Origin: Paratinospora sagittata
Lineage: Eukaryota > Streptophyta > Magnoliopsida > Ranunculales > Menispermaceae
Reading direction: 5' to 3'
DNA: 64,000 bases
Assembly (NCBI GenBank): GCA_035771175.1
Contig: CM069592.1
Location: 40,488,623-40,552,622 of the forward strand
A program made the translations under genes and the position numbers. This document shows, piece after piece, positions 1 through 12,174 of this stretch. Below the pieces are notes generated by a model that was not told the DNA's origin, made no database searches, and saw only the letters and a program-made list of their open reading frames with translations. Each line of letters starts with the position of its first letter. The stretch's first letter is position 1.

Positions 1-657
1 CAAACCATTTGCATATCGAACAATTAGATGCCAATGATGTCAATTAATTAAAAGGCATGGTTGTTATATACAGTACTAATTAATTAAGTGCTCATCATGA
101 AATTAATACAATTAATTATTACTTCAAAAAAAGTGATAAAACCGATGTTTTGTCTTTTCCATAATATTCATTTTTAAAAAGAAAAAGAACTAATCATAAG
201 AATTGCATTCTCATGATGATGAACAAATTAATATTTATATTAGAATTAAAAACTCATTTATATTAATTAAGAAATTAAGGTGACGAAGAAGGAAGAAAAT
301 TCTCTTAATTTTTTTAAAGAACTAATTGCTGCATGGGACCTAGAGAATTACACCCAATAATTAATGGGACTCAATCACAGAAATTGATGAATTGAAACAC
401 TATGATCATAGAGAGTAATGGTATTGGATTTCATGTGATTTTGCTAAAAAGAAATCATTCTGAAGGCGCCGCAAAGTACCATAGCTTAATTATAACAGAT
501 GGATATTTTAAAATTAAGGAACAAGTAGAAGAAGAAGAAGAAATAGAAGAGAAAAGGGTGAGTATATATGATGAGATAAATAAAAGAAACTTGAAGATGA
601 GAGGTTTGGGTAGAAAGACATCTCTATCAAAGCGCATTTACTTCAATATGCTTTGTT

Positions 658-711
658 TCCAAGCAGCGTATAAGTCATTCCGTGTCCAAGCAGCGTATAA
701 GTCATTCCGTG
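658..711. repeat. Perfect 27-bp tandem duplication
   Basis: Two identical head-to-tail copies of a 27-bp unit beginning TCCAAGCAGCGTATAAGTCA occupy 658..684 and 685..711. They are followed by TCCATGC, the start of a third, diverged copy. The absence of any difference implies a recent duplication. No gene is evident around it. Confidence 0.9.
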
Positions 712-1094
712 TCCATGCAAAGCCATAAAAGACCTGATGTCCCAACTCATTATATCATACACACACACTCTCTCTCTCTCTATATATATATACGCCCTAG
801 CTAGCTCTCATCAACAAATTAAGACATTTCCACTCACCAGACACCATCCAAATAGGGGCATCATATGGGTGCAGTGGAAATGAAGTGATCATCAGCTTTT
901 TCAGAAAACAGAAGCAACAAGCAAACAACACAACAACAACAGCTACAACCATTAATATTTAATTCAGTCTTGTCTAATATATAACTCCCATTATTAATTA
1001 TTTCAAGAGTACCCTCTTTGATATTATTTGTTTTTTTTTTTTTTTTTTAAAGTCCCTTTGATATTCTTAGTAAATAAGATTAATGAAAGGAGAG

Positions 1095-1230
1095 AATGGC
1101 TTTAGAAGTACCAAGGTTTCACGAACTTTGACTTTTGTCACTGCCTAGCTCATCCTAGGGTCGAAGGAGATTAATGGATTAAGAATAATATAATTTGGTG
1201 ATAGAGCTAATTATACAAATAACTATTATA
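1095..1230 (+). repeat. SINE-like repeat, copy 1 (diverged)
   Basis: This belongs to the same family as the segments at 10570..10745, 44006..44195, 44307..44490 and 50245..50385. Shared landmarks, in order, are a TGGCTTTAGAA-like start, TTTGTCACTGCC, a CATCCTAGGG-like block, GGAGATTAATGG, TTTGGTGATAGAGCT and ATACAAATAACTA. There is no clear poly(A) tail, so this is an old copy. The family assignment rests on comparison by eye. Confidence 0.5.
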
Positions 1231-3169
1231 TCTTTTAAATAATGCTAATAAATTTAAAAAAGAAATATAGGAAGAAGACAGTTGGGGAGACCGTTCTGAA
1301 GTGTGTTAATTGGGGATCAGGGTGGGGTTCACATGCTTTAAATCCCAAAGGATCATTTCCTACTTCACAAGCCACTTCATTTTGTTCTCTCAACGCCTCG
1401 ATCACAGAGCAGAACGCATCATTGCTCATGCATGCCTCCCTCTATTCAATTCAATTTTAATCTTTCTTAATTTGTTTCTAATTATACTTTAATTCCTAAT
1501 TAATAAATTAATGGCGGGCTTTTTGCTTGGTACCTGCACGCATGGCGTTACATGTAACATATTTACGTCATAAGTGTGGTATAAAAGACAAAAAGAGCTT
1601 GTGCTTGCTTCTCCTAGTAATATTATTTAATTAGCTTATAATTATAACTAGCTTATAATTAGTATATATATAATTAGTAAAAAGTGAGAGTCATTGATTT
1701 TGATATTTCTTTCCTTTTGCGCCTTTTTAATTCTTTCTCTCTAGAATATAATTAACCAGCTAGCCATCTAGCTCTAGTTGTATGATAATATTTTAGAAGG
1801 AATATTGGTATATAAATCCTTTAGATGATGAATCAATGGTTGTCACCCTCACAAACATGACTAATATTGAAGTATATATTAATGGATGAATTATAACTTA
1901 TAAATCTAAAATCATATATTTTACTATATATTGTCAAACTATTCATGAGCTAAGAGCTAAGAATCCAATCCCTGATGTACTTGTTAATTAATGGTTAACA
2001 TATTATATAATTCGCCATTCTTATGATCAGTTACATGAAAATAATATTAACACTTCACATTTAAACATCTATATATTTAAGTACTCTATGAAGATTCTAC
2101 ATATGGAAAATAAATTAATAAACTCAAACATTTTCTTTCTAGCTACAAAGTCAGTAGAAATTAAATACCAACTTTGAGAGAAATATTATAAAGTAGAATT
2201 TGATGAATACTATAAAGTAAATTAAATACCAACTTTGAGAGAAAGGGAAGCCCATACTACTATATATCAGTAGAAATTGATGAATACTATCTTATTCTTA
2301 CTCTCATACATGTTGAATATATTATATATTGCATAATCTCACGAAGTTAATTATTAATTGCACCATGACCCACTTTGAAGTGTTAAGCCATTCTTAATCG
2401 TAATCACACCATTTTTTTCAGCGTTAAGATCTGTTATTTTTCAATATATTGTGACAACGCAATCTAATTAATAAAATATAATGTTCCAATAATCGTTTTT
2501 TTTTCTATTATAATAATCATTAAAAAAAAGTATTAACTATAACCATTTTGACTTGGCAACAATATTACTCATGATATTCGTAACTAAGCTGTTATCACCC
2601 TACAAACGTGTTGATCACAAATGCAAATCCCAATATTAAAAGACCACCTGCACTCAGACAATTTGAGAATTTTTCTTAATATTTCCTCCATGTCTTATTT
2701 TTTAATTGCTTTACATGTACTTATATGTCATCATAACCACACGCCAATAGGAGTCTTCTATATGAAAAATATTCATATATGATATAGATTTATTTGCTAT
2801 ATATGGTGGCTGAGATTTAATATTGATTAATTAATTAATATAAAATTTCTAAGTTTTATTAACTATTCACAAGTCCACGTGGACAACTAAATTGGTTTTC
2901 AAGTCATTTCAGATTCGCCATACAAACATGGCATGCAGGAGAAAAAAGAAAAAAAAGTACATTTTCTGCAGTGACAGCCCCATGCTTTCTTTTGCCTTTC
3001 AAAATAATGCATTTCACTGTAGTAGGTGGACTGGAACCGTCCAATATTCCAATACAAAAGCATTTCCAATGAGTTTTTTTCTTTTTTCTTTTTTTTTTTT
3101 TAAATGAAAAAAGGTTTCAAATCAATGTTTGAAACCCAAGTTGCCGACTTTCTGGTTGTGCATATTATT

Positions 3170-3207
3170 CTTTTATTTTTATTTTTATTTTTATTTTTAT
3201 TTTTTTA
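3170..3207. repeat. TTTTTA microsatellite
   Basis: About six tandem TTTTTA/TTTTA units form a simple repeat in the intergenic region. Confidence 0.85.
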
Positions 3208-3485
3208 GGTCGAGTACCGCGTCCAACCCCTCTAATCTTTTAAGGCACAGCTATAAACACCCTATTACATTGAGCCGGGAGGCTCAAACTCATAATTTAT
3301 ATGATAGAATTTTATGTCTCTTAAATTTCACTACTAGCTCAACTTAATGTTGGGTTAGATCATTTTTTTAAGGTTGATGGGCCTACTCTCAAATCAATAA
3401 TTAAAACAAGATCATAAAACCTGATGTTTTTGTTATTGCAAACTTATCCGTACTTTCTAATTTGTAACTCTCTTTAGTGATAACT

Positions 3486-3560
3486 TAATTCAACTCAATT
3501 AAGGCTTTTTTTAATTATATAAGTTGGTTACATAAACTTCGTCTATGCTGAGTTTATATA
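3486..3560 (+). repeat. Fragment of CAACTCAACTAAG-type dispersed repeat
   Basis: The order AATTCAACTCAATTAAGGC, a T-run, then GTTGGTTACATAAACTT resembles the fuller copy at 32147..32260 and the pieces at 49035..49095 and 63520..63600. This type of repeat is widespread in dicot intergenic DNA. This copy is a decayed fragment. Confidence 0.4.
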
Positions 3561-4493
3561 AATGAAGAGTTTTGAATTGCATAGCTAACAATACGTCACA
3601 AATCTCTCTCACTAACTTGCTACTTATATTTACTAAAATAAAAATAAAAAACAAAAAAGGCGTAGTAGTGTATTGGGCATTTGTCATTGTAGGCTCTTGA
3701 TAGGAGATAAATGTACATAATATTGCCTTAATTTACATTGAAGAAATTATTCATAGGTGATCTCCAAGTCATAATATATTGAGTAATATTTGACTAACAC
3801 ACTTCGTTGATATTATTCTTAAAAGTTGTTAGATCGTCTTGAATTACGTATTAATGTGTTTTAAAAATATTTTCTTATATATATATATATATTGAGCTTG
3901 ATATTAATTAATTTTGAAAGTAGCATGATATATGTTAACATTTGAAAGAAAGGGACAGAAAGCTATATAGGGTCTCGTGCCTGGCTAGTGGTTCTTTGAA
4001 CTACAAAATTCGAACTCTTTGTCTCTTATCTGCGCCTTAAAGCGTAAGTAGTTACCCTACCTAATAAGCCCACGACTCCTGAACTTGTTTTATGAGTCCA
4101 CCCTCTTCCTTCTAAAAACACCCTTTTTGCCTTTCTATATATCCTGAGCTAGCTTGAATAATATATAATTCAGACAGAAACTTTATTTATTAATTACAGT
4201 AAGGTTGTCCTTGGAGACCATGTCCCAAAGTGATTAATTAGCTTCATTAATTAATTACATCAAATTAAAGTGATGTAGGATATATATTATAACTACTGAA
4301 CCTACCCTCCTCTCTCTTTCTTTGTTGCCTGCAACTATTTCATCTCCACAACCTTCCAAACAAGACAATTAATGTAAAAAGCGTGATTTGAAAGCTTCCT
4401 TCTTGTTCTTTTTCAGATACTACTCTTTACCATGAAAGAGGGAACGAGCTGCAGGAAAATTAGTATTATTGGTCTAAATTTGGTTGATGATCA

Positions 4494-4646
4494 TGGCAAT
4501 TAATACAGCAGATCATCATCATCATCAAGATGTTTGGATCTATGGCTTATGTTGATCAGATAAAAAACGAAGATAAGAAGAAGAACAAGAACAAGAATCA
4601 AAGGGGCCGCCGCAGCAATCGATGCCCTACTGGTTATCCGATGTGA
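4494..4646 (+). promoter_or_regulatory. Upstream ORFs in the LAX2-like leader
   Basis: Before the main ATG at 4622, ATG 4494 opens a 20-codon ORF that includes a run of four His codons. ATGs at 4530 and 4542, in one frame, open a Lys/Asn-rich ORF that overlaps the main start and ends at a TGA in the first codons of the main frame. If these lie in the mRNA leader they would be expected to reduce initiation at 4622. No transcript data support this, and the leader extent is unknown. Confidence 0.35.
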
Positions 4647-7600
4647 TCATGGTTCCTCCTCAAAACATCTTCACAGAAACCCAGCAACAACAGCAATATT
4701 ATCAAGATTACGGTGATGATCGCAACAATAACAGTACTTATATTGATCAGAGCTCCGGTTTTATGATCGACAGGCTTGTTGGATATGATCAGTTCTATTG
4801 TAACCAAGCTACTTGTTTAGGATCTGATTTAGTGATTATTAATCCAATAATGGCCGAAGATGAGTCGAGGACTGGTAGCGAAGGCGGCTCAACGTCCAAA
4901 GATGCTCGGGAAGATCATAGAGATGATAGATGGCTTCAATTAGGTCTTAGTCTTGGCGGTACTACTGGTACTTCAGAGCTCAATCTTGATCGAGACGAAG
5001 CAACAAGAAGAAGAAGTACGGGATTGGTGGAGCTTGATCTCTTACCTGGTAGTAGTAGTATAAGCTCATCAACACAGCATCTTATGCCATTAAGCTCCAC
5101 CTTCCATTTCTCCGATCTAAGAGCTTCTCAACTTGCTACTAATGGCGGCACTGGTGCAATTACTAGTAGTAGTAGTCCTTTGTTCTTGCAACAGTATCCA
5201 AGAACAAGAAGCTTTAATTTTCCTAATCAGCCTCATGAGATTACATGGGGATATAGGCCTAATTACCCATGGAATCCCATGGCGGCTTCTTCTTCACTTG
5301 CGCCACCACCGCCAATTGGATCCTATTATGCAAGATCATTTCATCATCAAAGCGAAGGAATGACCGGTGCCACTAGCTCCGACATGAGAGTTGTCGACGC
5401 TCCCCGGAGACCACATTCCGGTATTTGGTTTGGGCTACAACCATCACAAAATCAGTAAGTATGAAGAATGTGAAGAAATATTGATCAACTTTTTTTTTAT
5501 TTCATTACCTAATATAAACTCATTTTAATTGATGTAATAACAATCTTTTTTTCTTTTTTGAAAATTTTAATGCAGAGCAAATGAGCCCTTTTTGCTTCAG
5601 ATATCAAAGAACTATCTTAGAATCAAGTAATTTAATCCTCTTTTCTCAGTACTTTTAATATATAATTATGTGTTTAATTGTGCTTTTTATAAGTTCAATA
5701 TCTGGAAACCAAATTAAGAACATCTTCTTTGTTTATTTATTGCTTTGCATAGAGATGGGAGGATTACGGTTCGAGTGTTGATGAAGTATGTGGCTAACAA
5801 GCTGGGATTGAATAGCGAATCAGAGGTATTTATAATTTAAAGCAACTACTCGAAGTCTTCTTCTTTCTTTCTTTTTTTCCTTTTGAATGCTAATATTACT
5901 TGTTGGTTGGTACTGTGTTGTGCTTCTCCATGGAGCATTAATTTAGGCATGTAAATTCACATCTCATTAATGGCCACAAGACATTGTTTCATAGGAAAAA
6001 CCGAACAAAAACCTAAAACCCATTTCTTTCAACTGCATGGTTGGTGATAGAAACATGAAAGGAACTGCAGAACTAAAGGGCCGTCTTCTTTAATTCACTA
6101 TGGTATTTATTTCTCTTAATTAATAACATCAGATTTAATTAGGTGCTTACGAAAAGTACTACATTAACATCGTAGTTAGGTGATAAATATGTTTTTATCT
6201 TAATAACATTCATCTATATATTATAAGCACATCTGATTATTACCTTTTCTGGGATGTATATAATTGGGGTAGGAAAGCAAGAGAGCTTTAATGAAGATTT
6301 CTTAATTATAATTAATATCATTTGTTTAATTAATAGTTATAGCAAGGGTTTATATTAGGGAAGTAGCTAGTGGAGATTGAGAAAACTTTTACATGTTTCT
6401 ATCAGTCCCATATTTGTAGAAGAAATAGGCTCTAGTGTTGTCATATATAAAACACTAACTGATGAAACAAAAATAAACCAATTAAAGGAAAATTGAAGAG
6501 AGATTGAGAATATTTGAAATGGACACTTAAAAAGAAAAAAAAAACTATGGAAATTAAGGATAGCCAAACTAACCTACACAAACATATTGGAGGCCATATA
6601 TACTCATATTTTCAGAGCTATTCTCAAATTATAATTTCTTGAACAAAATTGAATATTGTTGGGCAGTTCTTGTCAAAATAAATTAAAAGAAAGTTTACTC
6701 TGATCGATGATCATTTGGATGTTCCAATGAAAATTACAAGAGTCCTCTTTTAAACAAGTACTCCTGGATTGATAATACTATTCCTAGCTAGCTAGTGCAG
6801 TAAATCCTTCCATTGTTCGCCATCTTTTCTTGTTAAATAACAAGACAACTTTTTATTTAATTTGTCTTTCCTAGTGTACTTCTCTCCACAATAGTTGGAA
6901 ACATATAATGCAGCCACTAGAATACAAAGGTGAAGTTAGAATTAGACTCAAAATCATTATTGTCACTTATGCCTTATCCCAATAACCATCACATATTCTT
7001 CAAGTTGTTTCTTTTTCATTATTAAAGCCTATATATATAGAACAGCATCTTCTTTCATGGAATAATAGTTCATTTATTAATTGTTCTTTTACTTTTTCAT
7101 GACATCTTGATTAATCATATACGACTGCTAAAAATATTGGGTTTCTCATCTTTTTAATGTGCATTATTTAATATTAATTTCCACTCTAAGATAGAACCAT
7201 CTCTTTTTATCACAAAAAATTTAAATACACGATTTTCAAGTGATTATATAGAGTACTATATTAATTCTCAACTAGTTCTTACATTGGAACACCTTAATTT
7301 TAAATGAACTACTAGAACTCTTAGGTTTGCACATCATCTCTATAAATGGACTAAGTTTTGTCAAACTTTATCAGGAGATCCCCACTCTTCAACTCAAGTT
7401 TGTAGCTAATAATATTTTCTAATTTGAAAACTACATTTGAAATTTAATTATGTGTACTATATGCAGTATTATTCATATATGTTAGTTGCATATATTTATT
7501 ACATGACAATTCTCATAAATAACAAATTTTCACTTCAAATATGATTTTTTTTTTTTTCAAATTATATTTAGTAACAAGGCTTATCATGATTTCAATCAAC

Positions 7601-10600
7601 ATTTGAAAGTGAGATGCTAAGTATATGCTACTTTAACCCTACCTTTCCCTTGCTGCATTGTCTTGCTATTAATGGAAAGGGGGGAGTTCTGTTGACTAAT
7701 TGTTTAATGAAGTAGAATTTTGGAGGTATTATATTTTTAGCTTATAATAAAAAATAAAAAAATAAATAACGAAGAAAGAGTTCAATGAAGATCTATAAAT
7801 AAGGCATATATGTATATAGAGAGTCAAATTCTACAAAAAAAAAAATACCTGGTTTTTTCACTTAATGGTTAAATCTCTGCATATTAATACTAAATAATGG
7901 ACTTTTTATATAATGCAAAGTAAATGATTTGTTTCAACCCATATTCTTCTTGGATTTGAATAAACTAATTTTCTCATAGATGTGGAGAATATGAACTCAC
8001 ATACTAAATTGATGTAAATTTATGTAATTTTTTCTTCTAAAAACACCATCCCTTTGTAGGAATACTTATAATTCCTCAAAGCCTTTTTAAGTTCTAACAA
8101 AAAAAAAAAAAAAAAAAACCTTTGTTATGAGCTTCTCAGTTAAGGTATTATGTTGTGCTAAAATTCCAAATAAAGTGAAAAAAATAATTAAACCCCCCAA
8201 AAAAAAATCTACAACCAGATCATTATAAGAACTTCAAATATTATTAGTATATATAAATGCATATTCAACAAAGGGATAAACTCAACATATATTCGGACTG
8301 ACACATAGATAGAAGAAAATAAAAGAAAGATAAATGTAACAGAGAATGGTATTCATTTATAACTTGGAGTTAAATTAATATTCTTTACATTTTATCAAAT
8401 AGAATTAATTTTTATTCTCCATATAGCTAGGTGTGAATATAATAAACACTGTAAACTTAATCCCAAGCCAGACATATTTAGTTCTTTATTGCAAATAGAC
8501 ATGGTATGATTGTCGAGGAATTCCGTATGAACTTAATTATCAATAAGAAGATTCCTTATCATATTTTCTTTATAATAGAAAACTAATTACATGAAGTTCG
8601 TATCTCTGACTTGTTCTCTCCCAACCATAAACTAGTTAATGAACTGAGATTCATATTGCTCATATTGCAAGTAGTTTATACAAATAGTTAATTATTAAAA
8701 TCCCATGCATCAGCTAGAAGCAACAGATGTATCTTCCTTCACCTAAAATAGATACCATTCCACCTTATTAATTATGACAGTTGTTTTAAGCATCTTGGCA
8801 TTTTTATATGAAACACCAAACATTCCTTTCTCCCATTAAAATAAAAAAAATAAAAAAATAAAAAATAAAAAATTAGATTCTTCATATAATTTGTCTTAGA
8901 TTTCACCCCCTTTACTATAAATTAACTTGCGTCGATCTCTAGATGCCATACCAGCTGGTAACGTGAATATATAGGATTTTAAACCAGCATGATCTGATGA
9001 TCATGTTGCCCAAACCTCAACTTTTGAACATGGACTTCAACTAAGTATTTAGCCAATCATTAGTTATCTGATCACATGCATTAAGAAACTTACATAATCA
9101 ACAATATTAATTTGTTAGTACTTTTGCACAAATTCCGGAGATTGCATTGTTTCTTTCTTTAATTAATTATGTTCTTCCTTTCTCTTTATTGCATGCTTTT
9201 AATGTTTCAAGAAGTCTTTCTGGGATTAATATCAAGTAATTATGCACATCATCATTCTTATTCCATATATTAAAGATTCTTAACAAAATAAATAAATAAT
9301 TAATTACTATGGCATATAACATTTGGATAACTTTTATATATATATATATATATAGTAGTTTTTAACATGGTATTAGAGCCTTACTTTTGTAAGAAGTCTT
9401 GGATTCAAGTTGTGTTATTGACATTTTGCATGTTCTCTATTTGCATAATTTGTATTTCTCTTTTGAATTAAATAGTTTCTAACACACATTCACACACACA
9501 CACATATATATATATATATTCTTCTTTTTATAATTATCTAGGAGGAACATGAATAGCAGTAGTAGTCGACTGTTGGGCAGGAATAAATACAACAAAAAAA
9601 CAAAAACACTAATAACATACGTGTCTTTCAAAGGGTAGGTGGTAGTTCTAATTGCTTTTGTCATTTTAGTTTTAATTTTTGAGATGGAGCGCCCATTGAC
9701 TTTAGATTAAGTTTTTAGATTATTGGGTGTTCTAGTTGACAGTCATTAACGTATAAAAAAGCTGATACTACACACACCATCATGTCGAATCCTAATCTAG
9801 GGACACAAGAATCACACGTGGACCCTGTCTTCTTTACACCCATGCATCTAATAACATATATTGCTCGCTCCTCCTTTCGTCACGCTTTCGCCAATTTCAA
9901 CTTGGCTTTTCAACTAACATTTTTGGCCCTACACTCCTCTAAAAGATTTATGTATATCTGCTTATTAAGAAGACCCATCAGAAGCACCTAAGTGGTGCAC
10001 TTTGTAGGAATATTAAAAATCCCATCATCTCTTCCACAACCCCATCACTAAAAAGATAAAACATTAATAATAAAGACACATTTTACGTTGAAGGAAAGCA
10101 ATGCATGAGGGATATATATATTTCAAATCTTCTTCAACAGAATCATTCCAAAGTAGTGGAAGAAGACTAAAAGAAGAAGAAGAAGAAGAAGAAGAAGAAG
10201 AAGAAGAATTTGGAACATTAACAAAAATACACTATAAGTGTATATTATTATATTTCGGTTGGTGAATAGAATGCATGGAGAATTAAATATTTCATTTATA
10301 TCTCATAGATATATGAGATAATTAGGTTTAGTGGATTTCTTTCTTTTTTGTCACATAGTGGGTTTCTTTCTAAATAATTGATATGGACCCTCCTCTTCTC
10401 CATCTCTAAAACAACCCTTTAAAAAGGTGATTAAAGTTTTTTTAAGGTATACTAAAAAAATCACCTTAAAAATTTTAAATAATTTATACCCAAGTTAATA
10501 ATGTGGTAATCACTACGTTTTCACATAATAGAAAAAGAAAATTGTCAATATAGAGTTGATACAGTTAATGAAGAAGTGACTTTGGAACTCAAAAGTTTTA

Positions 10601-12174
10601 GGTTCAACTTTTTTCACTGCTTCACATCTTAGGACGTGAGAAAAATTAATGGGTGCGAGTATCGTACCTTCTCGAGAGTGTTGTCTAGTAATGAAGTTTG
10701 TCATACAACTAGCTACTAACATCACATTTTTTTAATAAAAAAAATTTATGTAAAATATAAAAGACCATGAGAAATTTTAAAAAATCATTCACCATTTACC
10801 ACATCAAATTAAGTATAAACTTAATTTTGTATTTAGGTAGTTTTTTTTTTTATGGTGTATTAAATGTTGAAGCAAGTTGATTATTGACCAAATTAATAGT
10901 TTTGAGGAGAAATTGAGATGAAGAGGGATAGCTACGTGAAGAAGACGTGCATGAGATTGGTGGGTGGGCGTTTAAATCGTCCCGATTCCTCGGCGTGCTT
11001 TTAGGATCTGTCAACTTTAAAATATATATATAAGCGATGAAATTAAATTAACAAAAGAAAGAAAAAAAATAAGAAGAAGAAGGAGAGAGAAAGAGAGAGA
11101 GAATCTAGGGTTTCATGATTTTGGCTTACGAGGAAAGAATGGAGGGTGGGACCCGTAATGATTAAAATCGGGCAGTTCGAGATGGTGGGACGGGTAGCTT
11201 TAAATGGTTAGGTACTTAGGTTTTGCGTGCTGACCGCTGACCGAAGTGCGTTACCTGTTGGAGAAATCTGTTGGCGTAAAGAAAGAAAGAAAGAAAAAGA
11301 AATCAAGTAGGATTGATGGGTAAAGTAGAAGTTACAAAAAGAATACATATATATATAATGTTTAATTAATACGTAAGATTGTGACAAAGCATGACGTCTA
11401 AAACCATGATATATATATATAATTAAAAGAGAAAAATGTAGATGATTTTAAATGATAATATGTTAGATAACTTTCATGGTCCACTACAGTTCTAATGATT
11501 GTTGACTCTTAATTGGATGGTGACATGATGATGAAATAGAGACAAAGAGATTGTTAAGAAAGATGATGATCAGCAGTATGATCATGTTATTATATCTATG
11601 CTCTTTTATTTATTACTTAAATGTTTATTTCTCTTTAATATAAGGATTATTTCAGTTTTTCATTATTGCTGTTTTACAATAAATAAAGATAAAAAGGTCA
11701 TCAATTGAACTTTTATAGACCATCTAATCTATAATTATTAAAAGCAATGTTAGTGCTACAGTTATATATATGTTGTTTTTCTTTCATTGTGTATTAAATT
11801 AAAAAAGAATATCTCTTCTCAAATTTAAATAGTATTGTGAATAATGATGTTTACAATGTAATTCTAATTACAAAAATAAAATTACATATATACACAAACT
11901 ACACTCTTATGATCATTAGATCATGCACAACATACATTAATATGTTTTATATTCTTGCATTGAAATATTTTTCTTTAGACATTTGTATTGTAAATGTTGG
12001 GATGAACAGGTAGAAATAACATGTAGAGGGCAGCAACTTCAGCCTTACTTGACATTGCAACACGTGAGAGATAACATATGGAATACAAGAGAAGTTGTTA
12101 CTTTGCTTCCTCACTCCTCATCAACCACTGATCATCACGTCATGGTTCTCCACTACGGTAGAAGTTCTGTTTAA
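4622..12174 (+). CDS. LAX2: LAX PANICLE 2-like nuclear protein with RAWUL domain (RING-less)
   Basis: Four exons join in phase: 4622..5454, 5576..5626, 5753..5825 and 12010..12174 (1122 nt, 373 aa). Donors are CA/GTAAGT, AA/GTAATT and GAG/GTATTT; acceptors are TGCAG, GCATAG and AACAG. Residues 1-265 are low complexity: a Q-run near 21-25, an EAR-like LQLGLSL at 105-111, a second LVELDL near 135-140, and S-rich stretches. The C-terminus from WFGLQPSQNQ (about 268-278) through YLRIK, DGRITVRVLMKYV, EITCRGQQLQPYLTLQHVRD and VMVLHYGR is a RAWUL (ubiquitin-like) domain. It is the type seen in DRIP1/2 ubiquitin ligases and in LAX PANICLE 2/BARREN STALK2, which act in axillary meristem initiation. 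There is no RING finger, which favours LAX2 over DRIP. EAR motifs suggest co-repressor binding; this is inferred. ATG 4622 is the first in-frame Met after a stop at 4574; the Met at 4649 (before VPPQ) is an alternative start. Out-of-frame ATGs at 4494, 4530 and 4542 form small upstream ORFs. Intron 3 is 6184 bp. Confidence 0.87.
9478..9520. repeat. Compound CA/TA microsatellite in LAX2-like intron 3
   Basis: An ACACAC run passes directly into a TATATA run. Just upstream, at about 9366..9381, ACATGGTATTAGAGCC resembles the junction of an LTR with an initiator-Met primer binding site, hinting at an eroded LTR element within the intron. Confidence 0.6.
10170..10208. repeat. AGA/GAA microsatellite
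   Basis: About thirteen uninterrupted AGA units lie inside intron 3 of the LAX2-like gene. The array is purine-only on the + strand. Confidence 0.9.
10570..10745 (+). repeat. SINE-like repeat, copy 2
   Basis: Family landmarks are present: GAAGTGACTTTGGAACTCAA, an AGGTTCAACTT stretch resembling a pol III box B, TTTCACTGCTTCAC, a CTCGAGAGTG block, AATGAAGTTTGTCATACAAC and CTACTAACATCACA before an A/T-rich tail. It lies within intron 3 of the LAX2-like gene. Confidence 0.6.
11020..11115 (+). promoter_or_regulatory. TATA, GAGA run and telobox cluster inside LAX2-like intron 3
   Basis: Within about 100 bp there is a TATATATATAAG string (about 11022..11034), a purine tract ending in GGAGAGAGAAAGAGAGAGAG (about 11082..11101) and a TAGGGTTT telobox (11106..11113). 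Upstream is a less AT-rich stretch (10960..11010). GAGA and telobox motifs together are known plant Polycomb-response-type motifs, and TATA plus AGGGTTT is also typical of promoters and 5' leaders. No downstream reading frame looks like a host gene before exon 4. It could be an alternative promoter, an intronic regulatory element, or chance. Confidence 0.4.

Larger units (their letters stand above)
1..4200. other. Gene-poor region upstream of the LAX2-like gene
   Basis: AT-rich DNA without a protein-coding gene I can support. Short reading frames here show no recognisable domain and low-complexity composition. It holds a 27-bp tandem duplication (658..711), a SINE-like copy (about 1095..1230), a pyrimidine/TA microsatellite around 765..792, a TTTTTA array near 3170..3207 and a fragment of a CAACTCAACT-type repeat near 3486..3560. 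A TATA-like string, GGTATAAAAG, lies near 1579, but no reading frame follows it. Confidence 0.6.

Noticed and set aside
402..728. 108-codon plus-strand frame
   Set aside because: Low-complexity Glu/Lys region, and its C-terminus is created by the 27-bp tandem duplication. There is no domain and no promoter.
1242..1492. Overlapping small frames on both strands
   Set aside because: No recognisable domain, AT-rich context and no splice partners.
4508..4535. miR172-star-like string GCAGATCATCATCATCATCA
   Set aside because: It is a CAT repeat with no opposing miR172 arm nearby, so no hairpin precursor.
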